Shown in pieces: positions 1-9,209 of a DNA stretch of 64,000 nt. Source of the DNA: Desulfomicrobium sp. ZS1 (lineage in GTDB: Bacteria > Desulfobacterota > Desulfovibrionia > Desulfovibrionales > Desulfomicrobiaceae); assembly GCF_024204645.1 (NCBI RefSeq), contig NZ_CP100351.1, forward strand, positions 682,001 through 746,000, read 5' to 3'. The position numbers and the translations under genes were made by a program. Below the pieces are notes generated by a model, which was not told the DNA's origin, searched no databases, and saw only the letters and a list, made by a program, of their open reading frames with translations. Numbering within the stretch: position 1 is the stretch's first letter; each line of letters opens with the position of its first letter.

Positions 1-66
1 GTTGACTGGGTTAAAAAAACGTTCATAGCAATGCGCAACGCATAATTGAGGAGGATACCCCTTTTC

Positions 67-1401
67 GTGAGGTTTCATATACTGACTTTTGGATGCCAGA
101 TGAATGTGGCGGACGCCGACTGGTTGACCCAATCTTTGGTCTCCAGAGGCTGGACCGAGGCGGGCGAATCCGACGCCCAGGTTTTCGTGGTCACTACGTG
201 CAGTGTACGGGAAAAGCCCGAACAGAAAGTGTATTCCCTGCTCGGCCGGTTGAAGAGCTACGCTGACCGCAGTCCGGATGTTTTCGTGGCCGTGGGCGGC
301 TGCGTGGCTCAGCAGATCGGCGAGGAATTCTGGAATCGCTTTCCTTTCGTTCGCCTGGTTTTCGGCACCGACGGAACGGCCATGGTGCCCCAGGCTCTTG
401 ATCGGCTGGTAGCCGATCCTGCGCTGCGGATAAGCCTGCTCGATTTTCTGGATCATTATCCTGAACGCGAACAGCCCGAAGGTGGCACTGTCCAGGCTCA
501 GGCCTTTGTGAACATCATGCAGGGGTGTGATAATTTTTGCACCTATTGCATCGTGCCTTTCACTAGGGGACGGCAGAAATCGCGTAGTTCAGACGCCGTG
601 GTGGCCGAATGCGAGATCCTGGTGCGTCGTGGCGCGCGCGAATTGACCCTTTTGGGGCAAAACGTGAACAGCTACGGCCAGGACAAGCATGGCGACGGAA
701 CATCTTTTGCGGCGCTCCTGGAGCGGATATCCGCCATTCCCGGCCTCATGCGTTTGAAATTCACGACATCGCATCCCAAGGACATCGCCCCGGAGGTCGT
801 GACCGCATTCGGCAAGCTGCTCAATCTTTGTCCGCAGCTGCATCTGCCCGTGCAGTCCGGGTCCGACGCGGTTTTAAAAGCCATGGGACGCAAATACACA
901 AAGGCGCGTTACCTGGACACGATCCGCGAACTGCGTCGGGTTTGCCCGCAAATTACCTTGACCACGGACATCATTGTCGGTTTTCCGGGCGAGACTCTTC
1001 AGGATTTTGAAGATACGCTGGAACTTATGCGCCAAGTGCGGTACGAGTCCAGCTTCTCCTTCAAGTATTCGGACCGGCCGGGGGTGCGCGCCGAAAAGAT
1101 GGATTTCAAGGTGTCTGAAGAAGAGAAGTCGCGGCGTCTTGCGGTCCTGCAGGAGATGCAGGACCGAATCACCGTCGAGGAGTTGGCCGCGCAGGTGGGG
1201 TCGATGGCCGAGGTGCTGGTCGAAGGGCCGAGCAAGATGCAGGACAGTGAACATGTTTTTTGGAGAGGCCGTGACGGGGGCGGACGAATTGTGAATTTCT
1301 CATCGCCCATACCTTGCCTGACAGGCAGAATGGTTCGCGTGCGCATCGTGGACGCGAAGAAACACTCCCTCGTGGGAGAGATTCGAGGTGAACCGTGGTA
1401 G
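67..1401 (+). CDS. miaB: tRNA-2-methylthio-N6-dimethylallyladenosine synthase MiaB
   Basis: Radical-SAM methylthiotransferase that adds the 2-methylthio group to i6A37 of tRNAs reading UNN codons. The N-terminal UPF0004 domain carries the auxiliary-cluster cysteines C10, C45 and C79. The radical-SAM cluster motif CDNFCTYC gives C154, C158 and C161, and a TRAM-like C-terminus follows. I chose the GTG at 67 because the protein then begins MRFHILTFGCQMN, as in the family, and GAGGAGG lies 12 bases upstream; a TTG at 46 is in frame but sits on that ribosome-binding site. The stop overlaps the next gene by 7 bases. At 444 residues it is full length. Confidence 0.95.
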   Translation: MRFHILTFGCQMNVADADWLTQSLVSRGWTEAGESDAQVFVVTTCSVREKPEQKVYSLLGRLKSYADRSPDVFVAVGGCVAQQIGEEFWNRFPFVRLVFGTDGTAMVPQALDRLVADPALRISLLDFLDHYPEREQPEGGTVQAQAFVNIMQGCDNFCTYCIVPFTRGRQKSRSSDAVVAECEILVRRGARELTLLGQNVNSYGQDKHGDGTSFAALLERISAIPGLMRLKFTTSHPKDIAPEVVTAFGKLLNLCPQLHLPVQSGSDAVLKAMGRKYTKARYLDTIRELRRVCPQITLTTDIIVGFPGETLQDFEDTLELMRQVRYESSFSFKYSDRPGVRAEKMDFKVSEEEKSRRLAVLQEMQDRITVEELAAQVGSMAEVLVEGPSKMQDSEHVFWRGRDGGGRIVNFSSPIPCLTGRMVRVRIVDAKKHSLVGEIRGEPW

Positions 1402-1889
1402 ACATGATGGTTTTCGGATTGGCATTGGACGAGGATTCGCAGATGCCCATCCTTATTTTAAAGGACACATCGGAAGATATCATTTTTCCCATCTGGATCG
1501 GCGCCATGGAGGCCATGTCCATTTCCATGGCTCTGAACAAGGTCGCCGTGCCCAGGCCCATGACTCACGATTTGATTTTGACCATACTGGAGAAAATGGA
1601 AACGCGGCTTGTCGCGGTCGAAATCATTTCTATCCACGAAGGCACCTATTATGCCGAACTTGTGCTGCAAAGCGAGACCGGCGAGCGCCGCGTCGATTGC
1701 CGGCCTTCGGACTCCATCGCCCTGGCCCTCAGAGCCCAGGTGCCCATCCGTGTTTCGGAGGAAGTCATCGCTTTGAACAAAACGCTGCAGAAAGGCGTTT
1801 TTCAGGAGGTTGTCACGGGCGAGGACAGCGACAAGTGGACGGACATCCTCTCCAAGTATAGCCTGGACGATCTCAAGTACAAGATGTGA
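1395..1889 (+). CDS. Bifunctional nuclease family protein (DUF151)
   Basis: A 164-residue single-domain protein of the DUF151 (bifunctional nuclease, BFN) family. It is recognised from the opening MVFGLALDEDSQMPILILKD and the core segments PIWIGAMEA and RPSDSIALALR. Plant members have RNase and DNase activity; bacterial roles are poorly defined, so the substrate is unknown. The GTG start overlaps the end of miaB by 7 bases, with AGGTGA just upstream. The overlap suggests translational coupling and a link to tRNA/RNA maintenance, which is an inference from context only. Confidence 0.85.
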   Translation: MVDMMVFGLALDEDSQMPILILKDTSEDIIFPIWIGAMEAMSISMALNKVAVPRPMTHDLILTILEKMETRLVAVEIISIHEGTYYAELVLQSETGERRVDCRPSDSIALALRAQVPIRVSEEVIALNKTLQKGVFQEVVTGEDSDKWTDILSKYSLDDLKYKM

Positions 1890-1896
1890 CGCGGCC

Positions 1897-2550
1897 GTGA
1901 TCGATCTGCATACCCATTCGAGCTTCAGCGACGGGGAGCTGATCCCGGCTGAATTGGCGCGTCGGGCCAAGGTGGCCGGGTACCGGGCCATAGCCATCAC
2001 CGACCACGCCGACGCCTCCAATATGGATTTTGCGTTGCCGCGCGTGGCCGCCATGGCGAAGGAGTATTCCATCTATATGGATATCGTCATCGTGGCGGGG
2101 GTCGAGTTGACCCACGTGCCGGCAGCTCTCATGGAGCAGGAGGTGCGCCGCGCCCGCGCTTTGGGCGCGGGAATTGTGGTGGCCCATGGAGAGACCATTG
2201 TCGAGCCGGTGGAGACGGGTACGAACCTTGCGGCCATATTGGCCGGTGTGGACGTGCTGGCCCATCCCGGGCTGATCACGGAAGAAGAGGTCCGACTGGC
2301 GGCTGAAAAGGGCGTGCGGCTTGAAATCACGACCCGGGCCGGACACGGATACACCAATGGGCATGTCCTGGCCCTGGCCCGTGCGCATGGCGCCAAGCTC
2401 GTGGTCAATAACGATGCCCATTCTTCGCGGGATCTGGTCTGCGCGGAACTGCGCCGCAAGATCGCGCTTGGGTGCGGCATGACCCCCGAAGAATATCGGC
2501 AGGCGGACGCAGAGGCCTGGGCTCTTGTGTCCCGGAGCCTTTGCCTGTAG
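1897..2550 (+). CDS. PHP-domain phosphoesterase, histidinol-phosphatase-like
   Basis: A 217-residue PHP-family metal-dependent phosphoesterase. The metal-binding motifs appear in order: HTHSSFSDGE near the N-terminus, TDHAD, GVEL, LAHPG and the terminal NNDAH. The GTG at 1897 is chosen because the first PHP motif (IDLHTHS) begins immediately after it; upstream in-frame codons lie inside the preceding gene. It starts 7 bases after that gene's stop, so the three genes form one operon. Family members hydrolyse histidinol phosphate, nucleoside 3',5'-bisphosphates or similar small phosphates; the substrate cannot be assigned from sequence. Confidence 0.85.
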   Translation: MIDLHTHSSFSDGELIPAELARRAKVAGYRAIAITDHADASNMDFALPRVAAMAKEYSIYMDIVIVAGVELTHVPAALMEQEVRRARALGAGIVVAHGETIVEPVETGTNLAAILAGVDVLAHPGLITEEEVRLAAEKGVRLEITTRAGHGYTNGHVLALARAHGAKLVVNNDAHSSRDLVCAELRRKIALGCGMTPEEYRQADAEAWALVSRSLCL

Positions 2551-2605
2551 TGAACCGAAAATTTGTTGTGCCCTCTATAATCTCGTAGTGTAAAAGGTGA
2601 CAGAT

Positions 2606-3397
2606 ATGGAAGCAGTAGCTCAAACGGGCGTTGTTGAGCAGATGAATGTTACGCAGCCGATCGATTCCATTCAATCTCTTGGCGCCGCCACGCAGCTCGG
2701 CGGTATGTCGCAGATGGGTTTCTGGGACATGATTTCTAACGCGACCGTGGTTGTGCAGGGTGTCATGACCCTCTTGGCCATCATGTCGCTTATCAGTTGG
2801 TCGATCATTTTTTTCAAGATAATCCAGATCAATGTCGGGCGGCGTAAAGCCCTCCGCGAACGGGCGCTGTTTCAGAACGCCACGAATCTGGCCGACGGAG
2901 TGCAGACTTTGCGCGAGCAGGGCAACTCGGCCCTGTACCCCATTGCCAAGCGGGGCCTGCAGGAGTTTCGCCGCCTGGAGCAATCCGTCATTCATCCCAA
3001 CCTGAAGTTCCGCGTCGCCGGCGACAACCTGCGCCGGGTGCTCGAACAAGGGGTGAGCGAAGGGCTTGGAGAAATGTCCAGGTCTTTGTCCTTTTTGGCT
3101 ACATGTGCCAATGCGGCTCCGTTTATCGGCCTTTTCGGCACTGTCTGGGGCATCATGAACTCATTTCATGCCATCGGACAGATGAAAACGGCGGCTCTGG
3201 CCGCAGTTGCGCCCGGTATTTCCGAGGCCCTTATAGCCACTGCCATCGGTCTGGCCGTGGCCATTCCGGCGACCATCGCCTACAATACCTTTCTGGGCAT
3301 GATCACCACCGTGCATACGGAGATGGAGTGCTTCGCCAGCGAATTTTTGAATCGCGCCCAGCTTGAACTCCCATGGATGAACAAGCGGAGTGAATAA
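2606..3397 (+). CDS. tolQ: Tol-Pal system proton-channel subunit TolQ (MotA/TolQ/ExbB family)
   Basis: Inner-membrane stator subunit that, with TolR, harnesses the proton motive force to energise TolA and outer-membrane constriction at division. Three membrane segments are visible: one near residues 35-60 ([18 protein letters not shown]), and two in the conserved C-terminal half, around [15 protein letters not shown] and [20 protein letters not shown] 2606 is preferred over GTG 2597 because AAGGTGA ends 5 bases before it. A TATAAT at 2576-2581 could be a -10 box, but no convincing -35 is present. It is the first gene of the complete tol-pal cluster. Confidence 0.93.
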   Translation: MEAVAQTGVVEQMNVTQPIDSIQSLGAATQLGGMSQMGFWDMISNATVVVQGVMTLLAIMSLISWSIIFFKIIQINVGRRKALRERALFQNATNLADGVQTLREQGNSALYPIAKRGLQEFRRLEQSVIHPNLKFRVAGDNLRRVLEQGVSEGLGEMSRSLSFLATCANAAPFIGLFGTVWGIMNSFHAIGQMKTAALAAVAPGISEALIATAIGLAVAIPATIAYNTFLGMITTVHTEMECFASEFLNRAQLELPWMNKRSE

Positions 3398-3400
3398 ATC

Positions 3401-3811
3401 ATGCAGGTAAATTCAGGAAAAGGCTTTCTGGCGGAGATCAACGTCACGCCTTTTGTGGACGTCATGCTGGTGCTGCTCATCATTTTCATGGTGACGGCGC
3501 CCATGCTGACCCAGGGTGTTGAAGTCGACCTGCCTGAAACCAAGGCAGTTGAGACCCTGCCTGAGGATAGCGACACAGTGGTGTTGCACGTGCTCAAAGA
3601 TGGGACCATCAAGCTCGACAAGTATGTGGTCAAAGTCGATGAACTGGGTAACTATCTCAAAAGAATGGAATTTGAGAAAGGGAAACTGCTTTATCTGCAG
3701 GCCGACAAGGATGTGGCGTACGGCGTTGTCGTCAAGGTGATGGCGGAAGTCAGGGCCGCAGGCGTGCAAAAGCTGGGAGTCGTGGCAGAACCTGAGGAAG
3801 AGAACCCCTAG
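3401..3811 (+). CDS. tolR: Biopolymer transport protein TolR (ExbD/TolR family)
   Basis: A 136-residue single-pass membrane protein. A short cytoplasmic N-terminus leads into the membrane helix [20 protein letters not shown], which carries the aspartate (D20) needed for proton conduction in this family, followed by a periplasmic dimerisation domain. It starts 3 bases after the tolQ stop. The tolA-, tolB- and pal-type neighbours support TolR rather than ExbD. Confidence 0.93.
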   Translation: MQVNSGKGFLAEINVTPFVDVMLVLLIIFMVTAPMLTQGVEVDLPETKAVETLPEDSDTVVLHVLKDGTIKLDKYVVKVDELGNYLKRMEFEKGKLLYLQADKDVAYGVVVKVMAEVRAAGVQKLGVVAEPEEENP

Positions 3812-3826
3812 GATAAGGCGTTTTTA

Positions 3827-4813
3827 GTGTTTAATTCGCTACGTCATTTGAGTTGGGTTTTCTCCATTGTGCTGCATTTGGTCGTGCTGCTCGGCGGAGC
3901 CTATGTGTCCACGGACACCCATATTAAACTTAATCTGAACAAAAGAATGTACGAGGTCGACTTGGTCGGCCCTCCGAATAAAGGCAAGCCGGGGGCCAGG
4001 AGCGCGCGCAAAAAGGCCGCCGAAGTCGCCGAGGCGCCTCAAAAACCTGCGGCCAAGGATGCCAAGACCGTAAAAGCTCCGGATGAGCCCAAAAAGCCGG
4101 AGAAGAAAGCCGCCCCAAGCGAAACAGCCAAGGCGATTCCTTCCGACACGGTGAACGCCACCAAGGTGGCCGAGGCTAAGCCCGAGGAGCCGAAGAAGCC
4201 GGAGGCTAAGAAGGAAGAGCCTAAAAAAGAAGAGCCGAAGAAGGAAGAACCCAAGAAAACCGCCAAGGATGAGCCGAAAAGCGAGCCGAAAAGCGAGTCG
4301 AAAGCAGAGAAGAAGCCGACCAAGGAAGAAATCTTGGCGCAGGCTTTGGGTGATGCGACCAAGGCCGCCAAGTCTTCTACCAAGAGCGGCGCGGACGGAG
4401 CGGCAAAAGGCACTGCCACGAGCGGCTCCAAGGATGCCTTGGCTGACGCTCTGGCAGATCTTGGGCGCGAAGTCTCGGGGCGAGGCACGCGCGGGGACGG
4501 GACCGCCGAGGATGGCGATGGCGAAGGAGTGTCTTCGGGCAGCCTGGACCAATACTATGCCACGCAGGTCATTCGGGCCATTCGTCAGAATTGGAGATTT
4601 CCGCGTCTGTCGAATGTTGTGCTGGCCACGACCGTTGAGCTCAAGGTGAACAAGGCCGGTGATATTCTGAGCTCGCGTATGCTGAACGGGTCCGGGCGGT
4701 CCGATTTTGACGCGTCGGTCATGCGTGCTATCGAGGATACCAAGAACTTGCCTCCTTTGCCTGAAACATTGGACGCGACTCTGGCCATAACTTTTTATAA
4801 TACGGAAAATTGA
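3827..4813 (+). CDS. tolA: TolA-like periplasm-spanning protein with C-terminal TonB domain
   Basis: A 328-residue protein with the TolA layout. An N-terminal membrane anchor at about residues 10-27 (FSIVLHLVVLLGGAY) is followed by a long Lys/Pro/Glu/Ala-rich spacer to about residue 225, with repeated KKEEPKKEEP blocks. The globular C-terminal domain is TonB-like (ATQVIRAIRQNWRFP at its start). It should connect TolQR in the inner membrane to Pal/TolB at the outer membrane. The start is a GTG with a weak AAGG upstream. The C-terminal domain reads as TonB_C/TolA type, so it is named by position and architecture. Confidence 0.85.
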   Translation: MFNSLRHLSWVFSIVLHLVVLLGGAYVSTDTHIKLNLNKRMYEVDLVGPPNKGKPGARSARKKAAEVAEAPQKPAAKDAKTVKAPDEPKKPEKKAAPSETAKAIPSDTVNATKVAEAKPEEPKKPEAKKEEPKKEEPKKEEPKKTAKDEPKSEPKSESKAEKKPTKEEILAQALGDATKAAKSSTKSGADGAAKGTATSGSKDALADALADLGREVSGRGTRGDGTAEDGDGEGVSSGSLDQYYATQVIRAIRQNWRFPRLSNVVLATTVELKVNKAGDILSSRMLNGSGRSDFDASVMRAIEDTKNLPPLPETLDATLAITFYNTEN

Positions 4814-4829
4814 GCAGGAGCCTGTCTTG

Positions 4830-6146
4830 ATGAAAAAATTCCTTCTCATTCTGCTGGCGCTGCTGGCTTTCTCCACGCCTGTCCTGGCCGCCGGAGTGCT
4901 GAACATCGATATCTATGGACCGGGTCAGTCCCGGGTCAATCTTTTCGTGGCCGAGGCCCTGTCCAAGGACGCTTCGGGCCCGTTGGGAGCCATCCCCGGC
5001 AACGCGCCGGCAGAATTGCAGCAGCGCATTCATGCCAACTGCGCCTTTTTGCCATTTTTCAACATGCTCTCCGGAAAGGACATCGTCGGTGGTCCCAATC
5101 CCGGCGGTTATGTGGCGCAGAGCATCGACTTCAACAAGTTTCAGCTCGCGCGTACCGACGTGCTGGTCACGGCTGCCTGGGCGCCCCGCTCCGGCGGAGT
5201 CGGCGAGGTGGAGCTGCGCGCCTATGAGGTCTACACGGGCCGTCTGATCGTGGGCAAAGGCTATGGCGTAGCGAGCAATCAACAGATTCCCGAGGTGGCG
5301 GCGCGGTTTTGCGCGGATCTGATGGAGGCTTTGACCGGGCAGGGAGATTTCTTCCGTTCGAACATCGCTTTCATCAAGAAGGAAGGGCAGCGCAAGCAGG
5401 TCTACATGGCCACGGCCCAGGGCCTCAATCTGCAGAAGATCACCAACCTTGACGGGATTGCGGTCAGTCCAGCCTGGTCCCACGATGGTCAAAAGCTGGT
5501 TTTTATCTTTTTGGACAAGAAATATCACAATCTGTGCGTCTGGGATCGACAGACCAGAACTCTGGATAAGAAGAGGCTCCCCGGAAACACCCTTATCGCG
5601 CCTGCCTTCACCAAGACCGGCAATGTGGCGATCAGCCTCGACATGCGAGGAAATCCGGATATTTATGAGCTGAATTCCGCATACAAGGTCGTGCGCACTC
5701 TTGAAGAAAACTGGGGTATTGACATCGGGCCGGATTTTGATCGATCTGGTGAGAAAATGGTATTTGTTTCCAATAGGTTGGGAAATCCACATGTATTTTT
5801 GAAAAATATGGTCACAGGACAGAGCAAACGCATCTCCCTGACTGGAAAATACAATACCGGTCCAAGCATCAGTCCCGACGGTTCTCAGGTTGTTTTTGCT
5901 CAGATGGTGAACGGAAATCATAAATTATTTCTGGTGGATTTGGCTTCCGGGCACGAGCGCCAGTTGACATTTGGCCCCGGTAGTGATGAAGATCCCACTT
6001 GGTCTCCTGATGGTTATTTCATAGCTTTTGCGTCAAACAGATCCGGCCCGAGCAAGATCTACCTGACGACCAAACATGGAGACGAACCTATTTTGATTCC
6101 AACCGGACCAGGGGAAGCTACTTCTCCGGCCTGGGGGAAATTATAG
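4830..6146 (+). CDS. tolB: Tol-Pal system periplasmic beta-propeller protein TolB
   Basis: A 438-residue secreted protein. The signal peptide is MKKFLLILLALLAFSTPVLA. An N-terminal TolB domain follows, and then a six-bladed propeller built from WD40/PD40 repeats (blade signatures SPAWSHDGQKLVF, SISPDGSQVVFAQ and PTWSPDGYFIAF). It binds Pal and shuttles between Pal- and TolA-bound states. ATG 4830 is used because it opens the signal peptide and GCAGGAG lies 9 bases upstream; a TTG three bases earlier is in frame. It sits between tolA and pal, as in most Tol operons. Confidence 0.95.
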   Translation: MKKFLLILLALLAFSTPVLAAGVLNIDIYGPGQSRVNLFVAEALSKDASGPLGAIPGNAPAELQQRIHANCAFLPFFNMLSGKDIVGGPNPGGYVAQSIDFNKFQLARTDVLVTAAWAPRSGGVGEVELRAYEVYTGRLIVGKGYGVASNQQIPEVAARFCADLMEALTGQGDFFRSNIAFIKKEGQRKQVYMATAQGLNLQKITNLDGIAVSPAWSHDGQKLVFIFLDKKYHNLCVWDRQTRTLDKKRLPGNTLIAPAFTKTGNVAISLDMRGNPDIYELNSAYKVVRTLEENWGIDIGPDFDRSGEKMVFVSNRLGNPHVFLKNMVTGQSKRISLTGKYNTGPSISPDGSQVVFAQMVNGNHKLFLVDLASGHERQLTFGPGSDEDPTWSPDGYFIAFASNRSGPSKIYLTTKHGDEPILIPTGPGEATSPAWGKL

Positions 6147-6185
6147 TGGCTGAGGCGTGTTTTTTTTTCGTTAATGGAGGAAGTT

Positions 6186-6725
6186 ATGAAGAAGTTAGGC
6201 GTTTTTGGATTGATCGTTTTGGTTTTTTGTTTGGCCATGGCTGGCGGTTGCTCCAAAAAAGTGAGCTCCACCCCTGCTGGCGCGACTGCTGTTGGCGCTG
6301 GAGACGGTTCCGGTGCACAGAGTGGTTTGACCGCAGAGCAGCTCGAAGCGCAGCGCCTTGCTGAATTGCAGCGTCAGGCTATCGAAAAGATTGGTGCAGA
6401 CAAGATTTATTTTGCTTTTGATTCTAACGAGTTGACTCAGGAATCCCGCCAGGTTTTGACGGATAAGGCCGAGCTGTTGAAGGCCAATCCTGCACTGTCC
6501 CTGCTCATCGAAGGACATTGCGACGAACGCGGAACCAACGAATACAACTTGGCTCTTGGCGAGCGCAGAGCCCGTGCTGCGTATGAATTCCTGGTCCTGC
6601 TGGGAATTGATTCGTCCAAGCTGCAGATCATCAGCTACGGCGAAGAATACCCCGCTGTTCAGGGTTCCAACGAAGACGCTTGGGGCAAGAACAGACGCGA
6701 CGAATTCAAAGCCAGTGCTAACTAG
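6186..6725 (+). CDS. pal: Peptidoglycan-associated lipoprotein Pal
   Basis: A 179-residue outer-membrane lipoprotein. A signal peptide ends in an AGGC lipobox, and the mature protein would start at Cys22. The C-terminal OmpA-like domain has the peptidoglycan-binding signature GHCDERGTNEYN followed by LGERRA. It anchors the outer membrane to the wall and binds TolB. ATG 6186 follows GGAGGA by 3 bases; the in-frame ATG at 6174 lies upstream of that site and would spoil the signal peptide. It is the last gene before a strong terminator. Confidence 0.95.
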   Translation: MKKLGVFGLIVLVFCLAMAGGCSKKVSSTPAGATAVGAGDGSGAQSGLTAEQLEAQRLAELQRQAIEKIGADKIYFAFDSNELTQESRQVLTDKAELLKANPALSLLIEGHCDERGTNEYNLALGERRARAAYEFLVLLGIDSSKLQIISYGEEYPAVQGSNEDAWGKNRRDEFKASAN

Positions 6726-6770
6726 TTTTAAGTGATTTCTAAAGGTTGGGGCAATCCCACCCTTTTTTAA

Positions 6771-6797
6771 GCCCCGGTTCGCCGGGGCTTTTTTTTT
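6771..6797 (+). terminator. Rho-independent terminator after pal
   Basis: A GCCCCGG stem, TTCG loop and CCGGGGC stem are followed by nine T residues. This is a textbook intrinsic terminator closing the tol-pal operon. Confidence 0.95.
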
Positions 6798-6830
6798 GCG
6801 GAGTGCGCCCGGAAGGGCGCTTGAAGAATA

Positions 6831-6962
6831 GGAGCTATGGGAGAGTTATAGGAATTGTAGGACCTATAGGACTTATGGGGCCCATGTGGTGAGGATGGCT
6901 ATTCTTGTATAGGTTTCATAGGTCGCATAGGTCCTATAAGTCCCATACGTCCCATCAGTCCC
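6831..6962. repeat. Two opposed arrays of degenerate 9-bp repeats (large inverted repeat)
   Basis: The left arm (about 6831-6884) reads as 9-mers such as TAGGACCTA, TAGGACTTA and TGGGGCCCA. The right arm (about 6905-6962) reads as CATAGGTCG, CATAGGTCC, TATAAGTCC, CATACGTCC and CATCAGTCC, the reverse complement of the left-hand type. The arms could fold into a long imperfect cruciform or hairpin between the converging ends of pal and opgH. A separate short hairpin (GCGCCC-GGAA-GGGCGC) lies at 6805-6820. No coding potential is seen. Confidence 0.7.
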
Positions 6963-6969
6963 TTTCTCT

Positions 6970-9066
6970 TTAGTCCAGTCTGACTTTCCAGCGTTTTTCA
7001 AGCACATCCTGGGGCAGTTCCCAGATGTGTTCATGCAGTTTTTTCATACGCTGTCCGTCGTACAGGAGTTCTTTCTTTTCTTTCTTGCTGAGCGCCTGGG
7101 GGCCGTTGTCCATGGCTTTATCCAGGATACCGTCACGGCGCAGTTCTATTTCCGGAGACAGGGCGCGTGGTCCGCGCAGCAGGCTGAGGTGCAGGGTGTT
7201 GACCCTCGGGACCACGGACGCTCTCAGAAATCCCTCCTCGGGTGGGATGCCGAAACTGGTTCTGTCTTCGGCGATACTCTGCATGTAGCTGCCGATATCC
7301 TCGTATTCGCGAGGCAACCGGACTTCTTCCGGCGTCGTGAAGATCCGCATGCTGCGGAAAATCCGGCCAAGTTCGGCCCGGCTGGTGAGCATGGAGACCG
7401 GAATGGAGAGCAGCAGGGAAATGACCAGTGGCGAACTCCACCAGAAAAAGACCCGGTTGATCTGAAACATGGCCACGCCCCAGACAAGGCCCAGCAGCGT
7501 TCCGCCGCCGTGGAAGCGCAGCGCGTCCCAGAAGCGCGTGCCTTCGTCGTCGCGCTGCTGGGTGCCCCAACCAATGCCCATGCCCATGAGGGTCAGGAAG
7601 ACGTACTTGCTGTGAAAGAGCATGCGCACCGGGGCCAGCAGGGTGGACAAGATGACCTCTGTCAGGATGCTCCCGCACAGGGCGAAAAATCCACCAAACT
7701 GTTTGCGGCGCCCTTTGATGAGAGCCAAAAGCAGGGCGCATACCTTGGGCAGGAAAAGAATCACGGCCGTGCCCGCCAAGAGCAGCAGTGCAGGCGTAGG
7801 ATCCCAGACGGGCCAGACCGGGAAGAGGGATTTGGAGGGCGTGAAGTAGTCGGGCTGAACCATGGCCTCGGTCACGGCCGCAGCGGTGGCCAGGGCCAGG
7901 AACAGAAACCAGAGCAGGGCCGAGCCGTACGCCATGACCCCGTTCAGAAAGAGGGCGCGGTGGCCGGGAAAGATGCCGCGAGTGAAGACCAGGCGCAGAT
8001 GCTGCAGGTTGCCTTGGCACCAGCGGCGATCGCGCTTGAGTTCCGTCAGCAGATTGGGTGGAACTTCCTCGTAGCTGCCCTCAAGATCATAGGCCAGCCA
8101 GACCGAGTATCCGGCACGGCGCATGAGGGCGGATTCCACGAAGTCATGGGAAAGGATGTCGCCGCCCAGCGGCGGCTTGCCCGGCAAGCGTGTCAGGGCG
8201 CAATGCTTCATGAAGGGCTTGACCCGGATAATGGCGTTGTGCCCCCAGAACTGCGCGTCTCCCAGGAACCAGTGGTGCAGGCCTGCCGCGTACATGGGTC
8301 CGTAGGCCCGGTTGGCGAACTGCTGGGCGCGGGCAATGAGGGTCTCGCGACCTGTGCAGGCCGGAGCTGTTTGCAGGATGCCGACGTTCCGCCTGCGTTC
8401 CATGATGCGCACCATGCGGATGAGCGTTTCCCCGGACATGACGGAGTCGGCGTCAAAAACGATCATGTAGGTGTAATGGGCGCCGTAGCGGCGGCAGAAA
8501 TCGGCGACGTTGCCGCTTTTGCGTTTCAGATTGACGCGCCGACGACGGTAGAAAATGTGACCATGCGCGGAGAGGTCATCGCATAGCCTGCTCCAGGCCG
8601 CCTGTTCCTGCACCCAGCGGTCCGGATCGTTCGAATCGCTTAGGATGTGAATGTCGAATCTGTCCGCCGCGCCAAGCCTGATCAGGGAGCGCCAGACGGC
8701 CTGGATGCCGGCCATGATCCGTTCCGGGTCCTCGTTGCAGACGGGGAAGAGGATGGCGGTCTTGACGTGAGCGCGGATGGCCGCGTCGAGTTCCCCGCGC
8801 GAGCGTGTCACGGCGAAGCGGTCGTCTTTCTTGAGCAAGGTCCAAAAGCCGGCCAGGGCAGTCCAGAAACCGAGCGAGATCCAGATGAAAAGCACGCAAT
8901 AGACAAAGATGATGCTCGCTTCGAGATAGGTGGTCCCCCGGTGCGGGAGGAGCGAACCCATGACGCTGGCGGCAACCAGGGCCGGAGTCAGGACCAGGAT
9001 CAGGAGAAGAAGTCTGCGGCGGCTGGCGATCTTGCGCCAGGGTTCGTTTAAAAATTCTCGTTTCAT
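6970..9066 (-). CDS. opgH: Glucans biosynthesis glucosyltransferase OpgH (MdoH)
   Basis: Inner-membrane GT2-family glucosyltransferase that polymerises the beta-1,2-glucan backbone of osmoregulated periplasmic glucans from UDP-glucose. Membrane helices lie near residues 18-40 and 50-75. The catalytic region has FPVCNEDPER, the DxD-type FDADSVMSGETL and the RDRRWCQGN signature, and further helices follow. It is 698 residues and in frame throughout, lacking only the long N-terminal extension of E. coli MdoH. The 14 bases at its start codon are one core repeat of the adjacent integrated element. Upstream there is therefore element DNA with no clear Shine-Dalgarno, while its natural AAGGA site and operon partner opgG now lie 9.67 kb away. 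Confidence 0.93.
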   Translation of the reverse strand: MKREFLNEPWRKIASRRRLLLLILVLTPALVAASVMGSLLPHRGTTYLEASIIFVYCVLFIWISLGFWTALAGFWTLLKKDDRFAVTRSRGELDAAIRAHVKTAILFPVCNEDPERIMAGIQAVWRSLIRLGAADRFDIHILSDSNDPDRWVQEQAAWSRLCDDLSAHGHIFYRRRRVNLKRKSGNVADFCRRYGAHYTYMIVFDADSVMSGETLIRMVRIMERRRNVGILQTAPACTGRETLIARAQQFANRAYGPMYAAGLHHWFLGDAQFWGHNAIIRVKPFMKHCALTRLPGKPPLGGDILSHDFVESALMRRAGYSVWLAYDLEGSYEEVPPNLLTELKRDRRWCQGNLQHLRLVFTRGIFPGHRALFLNGVMAYGSALLWFLFLALATAAAVTEAMVQPDYFTPSKSLFPVWPVWDPTPALLLLAGTAVILFLPKVCALLLALIKGRRKQFGGFFALCGSILTEVILSTLLAPVRMLFHSKYVFLTLMGMGIGWGTQQRDDEGTRFWDALRFHGGGTLLGLVWGVAMFQINRVFFWWSSPLVISLLLSIPVSMLTSRAELGRIFRSMRIFTTPEEVRLPREYEDIGSYMQSIAEDRTSFGIPPEEGFLRASVVPRVNTLHLSLLRGPRALSPEIELRRDGILDKAMDNGPQALSKKEKKELLYDGQRMKKLHEHIWELPQDVLEKRWKVRLD
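9053..9066 (-). repeat. att core, left copy (overlaps opgH start)
   Basis: On the minus strand this reads ATGAAACGAGAATT, encoding the first residues (MKRE) of opgH. It is identical to 18719-18732, and the flanking bases on both sides differ between the copies, which defines a 14-bp core. Confidence 0.85.
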
Positions 9067-9100
9067 ATTTGTGCTTTATAATTCAAGTAGTTTAGGACTA

Positions 9101-9123
9101 TTACCCAACCTTAAACCCAACTC
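9101..9123. repeat. Candidate integrase arm-type sites, left end
   Basis: Two ACCCAACCT-like boxes (9103-9111 and 9115-9123) are spaced 12 bp apart. The first 21 bases match 18580-18600 at 19 of 21 positions in the same orientation. A direct repeat inside both ends of an integrase-bearing element is what arm-type binding sites look like. Confidence 0.6.
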
Positions 9124-9136
9124 TTGCCATTTTCAA
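9108..9136 (-). promoter_or_regulatory. Weak candidate promoter for displaced opgH
   Basis: On the minus strand TTGAAA (9131-9136), a 17-base spacer and TAAGGT (9108-9113) lie between the element's terminator and opgH. The -10 match is poor (3 of 6). It overlaps the candidate arm sites, so integrase could compete with RNA polymerase. This is speculative. Confidence 0.22.
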
Positions 9137-9209
9137 CGCCCGTAAACTGGCTTTTCACCGTTGGGCGGGACACGCGGGTTTTCGTCGATTTCCCTGTAGT
9201 TGTCATCAC

